From NCBI GenBank assembly GCA_903930725.1, contig CAIYZW010000724.1, positions 1-5,523 on the forward strand: 5,523 nt of DNA, given 5' to 3'. This document shows positions 1 through 5,265 of the stretch, one piece after another. Position numbers and translations under genes: made by a program. Source of the stretch: an uncultured Bacteroidota bacterium. Its GTDB lineage: Bacteria; Bacteroidota; Bacteroidia; Bacteroidales; 4484-276. A model generated the notes under the pieces. The model did no database searches. It had not been told where the DNA came from and saw nothing but the letters and a program-made list of their open reading frames with translations. The first letter of the stretch is position 1. The number at the start of each line of letters is the position of its first letter.

Positions 1-141
1 AAATATGCTGCTTGGGAAATTAATGACGGTAAGAATGTCCTGGAAAAAAAAGATCTCTTCGGTCATTGTACTGATGAATAAACTTAGCCCTAAAAGTATA
101 AAAAAAACGAAAGCGAATTTTTGGAAATAGCTGGTTCTCAT
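1..141 (-). CDS. N-terminus of an unidentified membrane protein (runs off left edge)
   Basis: Only the first 47 codons lie in the window and the frame is still open at base 1. The ATG at 141-139 gives a short basic/aromatic start (MRTSYFQKF), then one strongly hydrophobic segment at about residues 8-25 (key stretch FVFFILLGLSLFI), then a loop with two Glu and several Phe (TMTEEIFFFQ). This is the pattern of a membrane protein with an early transmembrane helix. The family cannot be identified from this piece; an ion-channel or transporter subunit is only a guess. The start is supported by an exact TAnnTTTG box 15 bases upstream (157-164). The frame also stays open upstream as far as the stop of the hybrid kinase gene, so a longer product from TTG at 198 or 159 is not excluded. 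It follows the kinase gene after 78 bases on the same strand. Confidence 0.6.
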   Translation of the reverse strand, partial: MRTSYFQKFAFVFFILLGLSLFISTMTEEIFFFQDILTVINFPSSIF

Positions 142-156
142 CTCATCTGTTTTTTG

Positions 157-164
157 CAAAAATA
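157..164 (-). promoter_or_regulatory. Candidate Bacteroidota -7 box for the left-edge membrane gene
   Basis: Read on the minus strand this is TATTTTTG, an exact match to the Bacteroidota -7 consensus TAnnTTTG. It would place a transcript start about 10 bases before the ATG at 141. No TTG-type -33 element is found at the usual 19-23 base spacing; the nearest TTG (198-196) is 31 bases away. In AT-rich DNA such a match can arise by chance, so this is tentative. Confidence 0.35.
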
Positions 165-219
165 ATAATGTGTGATGATTTTTGAGTATCCGGGCCAATT
201 TTTCCCAATAAAACTGTCT

Positions 220-2124
220 TTACAATTCTGACTGGAATTTGAGAAGTGTATTTTCGAGGTCCGAAAATTTAAACGGTTTGGTTAAATAGCCATTCATACC
301 AACGTTTTCGCAACGCTCGCGATCTTCTTTGGTTGCATTTGCCGTAAGTGCAATGATGTGCGATTTTATGGTGTCGGGTGAGTTGTTTTCGAATTCACGA
401 ATTAGCCGGGTAGCGTCATAGCCATCCATTACGGGCATTTGAATATCCATTAAAATCAGCCTGTAGGGGTTTTCGATATATTTTTCGACAGCTATTTTTC
501 CATTTGCAGCAATGTCGAAAGTGAAATTATTTTTTTGCAAAGTAGCCCCAACAACTTTTTGGTTCAGTGGATTATCCTCGACAACCAGAATATGAAGCTT
601 TTTGGATTCGGCAATTATTTCGGCTTCAAAAGTTAGTGTAAACCAAAAAGAAGAACCTTTGCCAACCTCACTTTTTACCTGGATGGTGCCGCCCATAAGC
701 TCGCAAAGGCTTTTTGAGATAGCCAGTCCTAAGCCGCTGCCCCCATATTCGCGTGCTATCGAAGGATCGCCCTGCTGGTAAAAATTAAACAAGCTTCGGC
801 TAACAGCTTCCGGCATCCCCATTCCAGTATCGGTGATGGTAAATTTCAATGTTGCTTTATCGTCTTTTGATGATATCTTTTCGACCAAAAGCTGCACCGT
901 GCCATTTTCGGTAAATTTTACTGCATTATTCAGGAGGTTGATAATAATCTGGCCTACTCTTAACGGGTCTCCTTTGATTTTTTTAGGAACCCCTGGCATT
1001 ATTCTGAGGCTGAGATTGTTTCCTTTTTCTTTGGCTTTGATGTCGAGTAACTTAATAGTTTTATTAAGCTCCTCGGCAAGGTCGAACCAAATATTCTCGA
1101 TGTGAACCTGGTTGGCTTCAATTTTGGAAATGTCGAGTATGTCGTTTAAAATCTCCAAAAGATTTGTTGCCGAGTATTTTATAACCTCAACATCTTCGCG
1201 CTGGTCTTCGTCGAGGTCGGTTTCCATGAGTACATCAATCATTCCCAGAATCGAATTCATGGGTGTACGTATTTCGTGGCTCATGTTGGCCAGAAATTGT
1301 GACTTTGATTTTGTGGCTTCTTCAGCTTTTTGTTTTGCAATAATCAGTTCTTCGCGGGTGATAACTTCTTTAGAGATATCACGCATAACGTACTGAAAGC
1401 CTGTTAATTCGTTATCCGGGCTGTATAATGCCCTGATTACCGTAGAAACCCATAACTGTCGGGATGTTGAAACCTTGAGTGTATGGTGAATTTTTACGAT
1501 GGCATTGGCCGGGGATAAAACTTCGGTGGCAAGTTTAATTTGCTGCCGGTCTTTATCGCTGATCCATTCGATAAAATGATGGCCTTTGATATTTTCGAAT
1601 GTTTTGGTGGCAGCAATCAGTAACGCCCTGTTTGCAAACGTGATACGATTATCTTTATCAGTCCTTACAATCAGGTCGGTTTGGTCCTGGACAATACTTT
1701 GAAATTCTTTTTTTGCCTGCAACAACTCCTGTTTAGCCTGGTCGAGTTCAAGGAAAATCTTTACTTTACTAACGAGTATTTCGCGGTTAAAGGGTTTGGT
1801 GATATAATCAACAGCGCCGGTTTGATAACCTTTGTAAACGCTTACCTGATCATAATAAACAGCTGTAAGAAAAATAATGGGGGTATGCTTGTTCCGTTTG
1901 CCAAGCCTGATGGCTTCGGCTGTTTCGTAGCCGTTTATTTCCGGCATTTGCACATCGAGGATAATAAGGGCAAAATCGTGTTGTTTAACCAGGGCAATGG
2001 CGTCTTTTCCGGATTGAACCGAAAAAAATTCAATATTGAGATTTCTGAGGTTCCCTTCAAGGGAAATCAGATTCTCTTCAATATCATCCACCAGCAATAT
2101 TTTTGGGGTGTATTCAGCGTCCAT
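220..2124 (-). CDS. Soluble hybrid sensor histidine kinase/response regulator, REC-PAS-HisKA-HATPase-REC
   Basis: This 634-residue phosphorelay protein autophosphorylates on His and passes the phosphate to Asp. Residues 7-125 form a receiver domain with acidic pocket D13/D14, phospho-acceptor D57 (LDVQMP), T87 and K110 (TKPF). A short helical linker leads to a PAS domain at about 139-252. The dimerisation domain has the H-box FLANMSHEIRTPMN with phospho-accepting H283. The ATPase domain has the N-box around N396-N400 (NLLNNAVKFT), the G1 box DTGMGM at 432-437 and the G2 box GGSGLGLA at 461-468. A second receiver at about 509-634 has E516/D517, D560 (MDIQMP), T594 and K616 (TKPF). All key residues are intact, so it should be active. 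No signal peptide or transmembrane segment is visible, so it is expected to be cytoplasmic. The N-terminal receiver suggests it is itself controlled by another kinase. No HPt protein, output regulator or ligand clue is present in the window. ATG at 2124-2122 gives a receiver of normal length. Confidence 0.95.
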   Translation of the reverse strand: MDAEYTPKILLVDDIEENLISLEGNLRNLNIEFFSVQSGKDAIALVKQHDFALIILDVQMPEINGYETAEAIRLGKRNKHTPIIFLTAVYYDQVSVYKGYQTGAVDYITKPFNREILVSKVKIFLELDQAKQELLQAKKEFQSIVQDQTDLIVRTDKDNRITFANRALLIAATKTFENIKGHHFIEWISDKDRQQIKLATEVLSPANAIVKIHHTLKVSTSRQLWVSTVIRALYSPDNELTGFQYVMRDISKEVITREELIIAKQKAEEATKSKSQFLANMSHEIRTPMNSILGMIDVLMETDLDEDQREDVEVIKYSATNLLEILNDILDISKIEANQVHIENIWFDLAEELNKTIKLLDIKAKEKGNNLSLRIMPGVPKKIKGDPLRVGQIIINLLNNAVKFTENGTVQLLVEKISSKDDKATLKFTITDTGMGMPEAVSRSLFNFYQQGDPSIAREYGGSGLGLAISKSLCELMGGTIQVKSEVGKGSSFWFTLTFEAEIIAESKKLHILVVEDNPLNQKVVGATLQKNNFTFDIAANGKIAVEKYIENPYRLILMDIQMPVMDGYDATRLIREFENNSPDTIKSHIIALTANATKEDRERCENVGMNGYLTKPFKFSDLENTLLKFQSEL

Positions 2125-2166
2125 TGTGTTTAATATCTTGCATTAATTCCAAAAAATGACATAAAA

Positions 2167-2200
2167 CAAAAGTAGTATTTAAAAATAAAATTATCATCAA
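2167..2200 (-). promoter_or_regulatory. Candidate proximal promoter of the hybrid kinase gene
   Basis: On the minus strand, TACTTTTG (2174-2167) matches the Bacteroidota -7 consensus TAnnTTTG exactly. A TTG at 2200-2198 lies 23 bases upstream as a -33 element, at the long end of the usual spacing. The predicted transcript would start near 2161, leaving an untranslated leader of about 35 bases before the ATG at 2124. Called from motif match and position only. Confidence 0.5.
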
Positions 2201-2210
2201 TTTAGATTTG

Positions 2211-2240
2211 ATTTGTCGAAAAAACCTTTCTTCGAACAAT
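2211..2240. repeat. Imperfect inverted repeat upstream of the kinase promoter
   Basis: The arms ATTTGTCGAA (2211-2220) and TTCGAACAAT (2231-2240) are inverted copies matching at 8 of 10 positions around a 10-base centre. It sits just upstream of the proximal -33 element and downstream of the distal -7 box, where an operator could act. No regulator is known for it and no second copy was seen in the window. Confidence 0.3.
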
Positions 2241-2333
2241 AATTCCAAAAGAAGTAACATAAATTTTGCCATTAATGAAGAAATGAGGATTTTTGCAGTC
2301 GTGAAGCGTTTTCTATGGATTGTGGTTTAGTTG

Positions 2334-2341
2334 CAAAGGTA
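2334..2341 (-). promoter_or_regulatory. Candidate distal -7 box for the hybrid kinase gene
   Basis: On the minus strand this reads TACCTTTG followed by CA, an exact match to TAnnTTTG. No TTG is found at the expected -33 distance. A transcript from here would have a leader of about 200 bases before the kinase ATG. It lies about 50 bases upstream of the tRNA gene on the opposite strand, so the two transcription units would diverge. Confidence 0.4.
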
Positions 2342-2387
2342 GCTAAAACATTCATGACGAGAAAAAGCCTCCCAAAAACAGACATCC

Positions 2388-2459
2388 GGCCTCATAGTTC
2401 AAGGGATAGAACGGAAGTTTCCTAAACTTTAAATTCAGGTTCGAGTCCTGGTGGGGCTA
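2388..2459 (+). tRNA. tRNA-Arg, anticodon CCU
   Basis: The 72 bases fold into a complete cloverleaf. The acceptor arms are GGCCTCA (2388-2394) and TGGGGCT (2452-2458), with discriminator A2459. The D arm is GTTC/GAAC (2397-2400 with 2409-2412). The anticodon stem is GAAGT/ACTTT (2414-2418 with 2426-2430), and its loop TTCCTAA places anticodon CCT at 2421-2423, which reads arginine codon AGG. A 4-base variable region is followed by the T arm TCAGG/CCTGG around TTCGAGT. The CCA end is not fully encoded: the A is followed by CAC. The acceptor stem starts with a G-U wobble pair and contains another at position 5. It is the only plus-strand gene in the window. No clear promoter was recognised upstream. 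Confidence 0.95.
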
Positions 2460-2472
2460 CACTTTAAAAATT

Positions 2473-2510
2473 AACTCATTGTTTAACAGATTGTTAGCAA
2501 TGGGTTTTTT
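2473..2510 (+). terminator. Hairpin terminator after tRNA-Arg
   Basis: The stem AACTCATTG (2473-2481) pairs with CAATGGGTT (2498-2506), with one G-T pair. An inner stem TAACA/TGTTA (2484-2488 with 2492-2496) closes on a 3-base loop. A run of T follows to 2510. It begins 14 bases after the tRNA. On the opposite strand the hairpin is followed by AATTTTTAAA, so it might also stop leftward transcripts. Confidence 0.75.
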
Positions 2511-2541
2511 GTTTGGTTGCCGCTTGCGGGGACGGTTTTTT

Positions 2542-2576
2542 AAAAAGTTTCACCTTTATCGAAGGCGAAACCTTTT
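2542..2576 (-). terminator. Hairpin terminator of the SAM-hydrolase-like lipoprotein gene, possibly bidirectional
   Basis: GTTTC-A-CCTT (2547-2556) pairs with AAGG-C-GAAAC (2562-2571) around the 5-base loop TATCG, with one A-C mismatch. On the minus strand the stem is followed by five T (2546-2542); on the plus strand it is followed by CTTTTATTATT. It lies about 20 bases beyond the stop of the lipoprotein gene at 2593, as expected for its terminator. It also faces the tRNA unit from the other side. Confidence 0.7.
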
Positions 2577-2592
2577 ATTATTCCCCGAAAAT

Positions 2593-3456
2593 TTACCGGC
2601 TTATTTTGTGCAAAAAAACCTTTGAACCTGCGCTGAGGTTGTATTTGGCTGATAAATCGCCGTAATTGACGGACATTTCAAGACGGACGTTGCCATTAAT
2701 AAAACACACGTTTTCGCCCACAGGCACCGAAGAATACGTGGTTCCAAAAGTCATGTCAAACTCACTGTTATCAGCCACAACGCTGAATAAATTTCCAACT
2801 GTAGCATTTCCCAGTTCCGACCGGGTGATATTTGTGATGCAGTTTCCAAAATTATCTACAAAAAGCACCTCTCCTTTGGTGGTATCGTTTTCAAAAACAG
2901 GGTTTTGAATTTCGTAAACTACCGGGCTGGGGCAGATTTCACCAAATCCGCTAAGTGGCTTGTCGGACAACATCGAAAGTATGGCAAACTGGTAAAAATC
3001 CTGAAACGGAAGATCAGAAACCTTTAGATAAGCCTTTGGATCGTCAACAAAATAGTAGTTTTCGGCCGGGTTGTTATTCACAGTCCACGAACAAATGCCA
3101 TTGTCGGGGCAAAGTACCCTTTTGCCATTGGTTTCAAAAATGATTCTTTCCGAATTTGTGCCGGGTTCGACGATAGCTGCAAAATAAGTTCCTACCGGGT
3201 AATTTTCGACAACTTCATCCAATAAATAGGCTGCTTCTTTAATGTCGAAAGGCTTGGTTTGGAAATAGTGAATCTCAACATCCGGATAAGCCGCTCTTAC
3301 TCCACCCATGATGTAAGTAATCATTTCGGTTGCCTGATTGTTGTCGGAGACAATTACAAGCGTTCGGTCGGAATATTTATAAATCGTTTCCTTTTCGGTG
3401 CAGGCAAAAGCCATGAGCAACACGAACAACAAGCCAAATTGTTTGATTTTTTTCAT
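2593..3456 (-). CDS. Predicted lipoprotein of the SAM hydrolase (adenosine-forming)/DUF62 family, catalytically altered
   Basis: This is a 287-residue protein. The N-terminus MKKIKQFGLLFVLLMAFAC is a lipoprotein signal: basic, then hydrophobic, with C19 as the lipidation site. The following TEKE resembles the acidic export signal of surface lipoproteins in this phylum. The rest follows the DUF62 fold (S-adenosylmethionine hydroxide adenosyltransferases, related to SalL/FlA halogenases): SDNN at 37-40 for the usual TDFG, VEPG at 96-99 for VDPG, R104, PDNG at 117-120, VDNFGNCITNI at 200-210, and NGNVRLEMSVNYG near the C-terminus. Compared with the Asp-Arg-His catalytic set (D68, R75, H127 in the Pyrococcus horikoshii enzyme), Asp is Glu (E97), Arg is kept (R104) and His appears as Gln (Q152). 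Activity is therefore doubtful and location would be outside the cytoplasm, so it may bind another ligand. The start lies 5 bases after the upstream small gene; no separate promoter was found. A terminator follows. Confidence 0.85.
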   Translation of the reverse strand: MKKIKQFGLLFVLLMAFACTEKETIYKYSDRTLVIVSDNNQATEMITYIMGGVRAAYPDVEIHYFQTKPFDIKEAAYLLDEVVENYPVGTYFAAIVEPGTNSERIIFETNGKRVLCPDNGICSWTVNNNPAENYYFVDDPKAYLKVSDLPFQDFYQFAILSMLSDKPLSGFGEICPSPVVYEIQNPVFENDTTKGEVLFVDNFGNCITNITRSELGNATVGNLFSVVADNSEFDMTFGTTYSSVPVGENVCFINGNVRLEMSVNYGDLSAKYNLSAGSKVFLHKISR

Positions 3457-3461
3457 TTTAT

Positions 3462-3881
3462 TTATTTCATTATCAAATTTTTAGAAAATATTTCAGGTAA
3501 AAATCTGTTAAACGGGATTTTCAGTTTTTCGCAATAGGTAATAATTTCTTTTAATGCGGCATTTTCTTTCTGGGTTTCCAATCTTATTATTACCCACTTT
3601 TCTAACCCTGTAATCAGCACTTTTTGATCTAACGACAGGTGTTTGATAATTATAGGACTTGTAGGTAAGTTTTTTATTTCTGAAAGCGTCATATTGTAAA
3701 TGACGTCAGTAAAATCCTCCATTCTTTCGATGTAATCATCCGTAAAAGCATCACTTTCTGGATATTCTTCATTGTTTTGTAACACAATTACACTATTTTT
3801 TTCAATGTCTTTTAATTCAGAAACAGACATTGATTGTAAACTGTCAATCGTTTCGTTGAGATTATAATTTTTAATTTTCAT
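3462..3881 (-). CDS. Hypothetical acidic protein with internal duplication, second gene of AT-rich cassette (possible antitoxin or immunity protein)
   Basis: A 139-residue protein I do not recognise. The chosen ATG at 3881 overlaps the upstream gene's end by 11 bases; a GTG at 3890 is in frame and would add three residues. There is no signal peptide or membrane segment, and residues 35-60 are rich in Asp and Glu. A segment is duplicated: residues 18-33 (MSVSELKDIEKNSVIV) and 64-79 (MTLSEIKNLPTSPIII) align without gaps, sharing M, S, E and K with conservative changes elsewhere, at a 46-residue offset. The C-terminal part is probably helical (LETQKENAALKEIITYCEKL). The tight overlap with a small basic protein upstream suggests co-translation and a paired role, as in toxin-antitoxin or effector-immunity modules. 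That is inference from layout, not homology. Low GC matches its partner and differs from the flanking genes. Confidence 0.7.
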   Translation of the reverse strand: MKIKNYNLNETIDSLQSMSVSELKDIEKNSVIVLQNNEEYPESDAFTDDYIERMEDFTDVIYNMTLSEIKNLPTSPIIIKHLSLDQKVLITGLEKWVIIRLETQKENAALKEIITYCEKLKIPFNRFLPEIFSKNLIMK

Positions 3882-4191
3882 CGGTTTCACTATAAGCAGT
3901 TATTACTATTATATTGTTTTGATTATCAAGATAAAAGACAACAGACAAAACTTCTTCTTTATGTCGCAATTTATCATTTGGCTGGATGGGAACAAACCCT
4001 TTTATTATAAAACTTTCCTCAAATGGAGGTTTTGAATTCTCGATTAGATATTTTTTTTGCCTGAACAAGGCATGGATTGCTAAAAATGAAATGTTTCGTT
4101 TTTTAAAAATAATGTTCTCAGCAATATGGTTTAAATGTTTTGGTAACCATCTAATTATAGGATTTTTAAATGCAATTTTAACATCTGACAT
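3871..4191 (-). CDS. Hypothetical small basic protein, first gene of AT-rich cassette (possible toxin-like RNase fold)
   Basis: A 106-residue protein of no firmly recognised family, starting at ATG 4191 (MSDVKIAFKNP). An in-frame ATG at 4236 would add a hydrophobic 15-residue piece (MVFILFIILHEISHS). It is disfavoured because a good promoter match (4210-4241) lies between the two starts. The N-terminal half is basic with several His (KHLNHIAENI, then KKRNIS). The C-terminal half holds a predicted beta-strand pair, VLSVVFYLDNQNNIIVITAY at 81-100, ending with charged SETDEN. A helix-rich start followed by strands ending in an 'I-x-x-TAY' pattern recalls compact RelE/BrnT/DUF4258-type RNase toxins, but no catalytic set can be assigned. 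The stop TAA overlaps the start of the next gene by 11 bases. It follows ribF after 89 bases on the same strand. Confidence 0.65.
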   Translation of the reverse strand: MSDVKIAFKNPIIRWLPKHLNHIAENIIFKKRNISFLAIHALFRQKKYLIENSKPPFEESFIIKGFVPIQPNDKLRHKEEVLSVVFYLDNQNNIIVITAYSETDEN

Positions 4192-4209
4192 AGAATGCGA
4201 TATTTCATG

Positions 4210-4241
4210 TAAAATTATAAAAAGAATGAAAACCAATACAA
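4210..4241 (-). promoter_or_regulatory. Candidate promoter of the AT-rich two-gene cassette
   Basis: On the minus strand TAATTTTA (4217-4210) matches TAnnTTTG at all but the last base. A TTG at 4241-4239 lies exactly 21 bases upstream, a typical -33 spacing for this phylum. Transcription would start near 4204, about 13 bases before the ATG at 4191, supporting that start over the ATG at 4236. The high AT content of the region lowers the weight of the match. Confidence 0.45.
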
Positions 4242-4243
4242 TT

Positions 4244-4257
4244 GAAATAAATATTTC
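4244..4257. repeat. Perfect 14-base palindromic repeat abutting the cassette promoter
   Basis: GAAATA and TATTTC are perfect inverted copies around a 2-base AA centre. The site lies 2 bases upstream of the proposed -33 TTG of the small-gene cassette, a position where an autoregulating antitoxin could bind. Short AT palindromes are common in DNA this AT-rich, so the call is weak. Confidence 0.3.
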
Positions 4258-4280
4258 TGGAGAATTTTCAGGATTTCATG

Positions 4281-5225
4281 CTATGTCTCGCCTTCAACAT
4301 CCTCACCAAATATTTTCTGAACCTTAAGTTTATCAATAATCAGGCGGCGACGCAGCAGGTCGAGGTCACGGAATTTCTTTTCTTCACGGATATGTTCCAG
4401 AAAAAAAATGGTGATGTTTTCGTCATAAATCACCTCATCAAAATCAAAAATATTTACTTCGATGGTTAATGTGTTTAGGTTGAGGGTTGGCCTGATTCCG
4501 ATGTTACTCATGCCCTTAAATATTTTGCCGTTCCACTCAACAAGCACGGCATAAACGCCATAAGCCGGAACAAGTTTATCGGGATGGTCGGGTTTGATGT
4601 TGGCAGTAGGAAATCCAAGTGTGCGCCCGATTTGGTTGCCACGAACCACGGTGCCCGAAAGTGAATAATTGTACCCCAAAAATTCGGTCACTTCCTTCAT
4701 GTCGCCCCTTTTGATGGCATCTCTTATTTTTGTGCTGCTTACGGCTATTTGTTTAACGTCGAGCATGGCAACCTGCTCAATCTGAAAATGGTATTTTTCG
4801 CTCATTTCCTGCAAAAAAGTAAAATCGCCCTGCCGGCTTTTTCCAAAATGATGGTCGTAGCCAATGATGATTTTTGTGGGATTTAGTGGTCCGACTATAT
4901 AATTTTTCAGAAAATCCTCGGAAGAGTTTTGCGCAAATTCTTTGGTAAATCCGATGATGATAAAATTATCAACGCCACATTTTTCGATGATCCTGATTTT
5001 TTCTTCGCGGGTGATGATAATCCGGAGGTCGAAACCGGGCTGTAAAACCTGTCGGGGATGAGGTTCAAAAGTAATAACAACGCTCTCGCCACCCATGGCT
5101 TTTGCTGTGCTCACCAGTTGGTTTATCACTTTTTGATGCCCGATATGCACGCCATCGAAAGTACCCACAGTAACCACAGGATTTTTAATGTCCCCGATTT
5201 CGCTGATATGGTTGTAAATCCTCAC
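4281..5225 (-). CDS. ribF: Bifunctional riboflavin kinase/FAD synthetase
   Basis: It phosphorylates riboflavin to FMN and adenylates FMN to FAD, both with ATP, in the cytoplasm. Using the GTG start at 5225 the protein has 314 residues, normal for RibF. The N-terminal FMN adenylyltransferase domain has the nucleotide-binding motif GTFDGVHIGH (residues 21-30, including H27 and H30), FEPHPR near 53-58, and SSTKIR at 163-168. The C-terminal kinase domain has GTVVRGNQIGRTLGFPTAN, ending at N209 with the PTAN ATP/Mg motif, then GVYAV, MSNIGIRPT and the closing FLEHIREEKKF motif. All key motifs are present. The frame runs upstream to a TTG at 5300 with no ATG. That start would overlap asd and add 25 residues not expected for the family, so GTG, which gives the usual MRIYNHI-type start, is preferred. 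It starts 40 bases after asd, probably co-transcribed. The stop is TAG. Confidence 0.95.
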   Translation of the reverse strand: MRIYNHISEIGDIKNPVVTVGTFDGVHIGHQKVINQLVSTAKAMGGESVVITFEPHPRQVLQPGFDLRIIITREEKIRIIEKCGVDNFIIIGFTKEFAQNSSEDFLKNYIVGPLNPTKIIIGYDHHFGKSRQGDFTFLQEMSEKYHFQIEQVAMLDVKQIAVSSTKIRDAIKRGDMKEVTEFLGYNYSLSGTVVRGNQIGRTLGFPTANIKPDHPDKLVPAYGVYAVLVEWNGKIFKGMSNIGIRPTLNLNTLTIEVNIFDFDEVIYDENITIFFLEHIREEKKFRDLDLLRRRLIIDKLKVQKIFGEDVEGET

Positions 5226-5265
5226 TTTTTTCCTGATCGTTTTTGTGATGATGAAATCCGGCTCA

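Noticed and set aside
1681..2133. 150-codon plus-strand open frame opposite the kinase N-terminus
   Set aside because: It is antisense to conserved receiver and PAS coding sequence and its product has no recognisable domain; it is a shadow of the kinase frame.
2438..2462. tRNA-Arg 3' end as an attachment site for an integrated element
   Set aside because: No second copy of the tRNA 3' end, integrase gene or other mobility gene is seen in the window, and the AT-rich cassette lies about 1 kb away rather than next to the tRNA.
2516..2540. Small GC hairpin (CCGC-TT-GCGG) followed by a T run after the tRNA terminator
   Set aside because: The stem is only about 3 base pairs once a usable loop is allowed and its extension is mismatched; the stronger hairpins on both sides explain termination.
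2666..3143. Plus-strand open frames opposite the lipoprotein gene
   Set aside because: They lie opposite conserved DUF62 motifs, have no promoter or family features, and are explained by the minus-strand gene.
4192..4236. Upstream ATG at 4236 for the first cassette gene
   Set aside because: It would add a hydrophobic 15-residue extension and lies upstream of the proposed transcription start; the ATG at 4191 fits better, though membrane targeting is not fully excluded.
4258..4290. Terminator after ribF
   Set aside because: Only loose TGAAAT/ATTTCA and CTG/CAG pairings were found, without a stable stem plus T run, so readthrough from ribF into the cassette remains possible.
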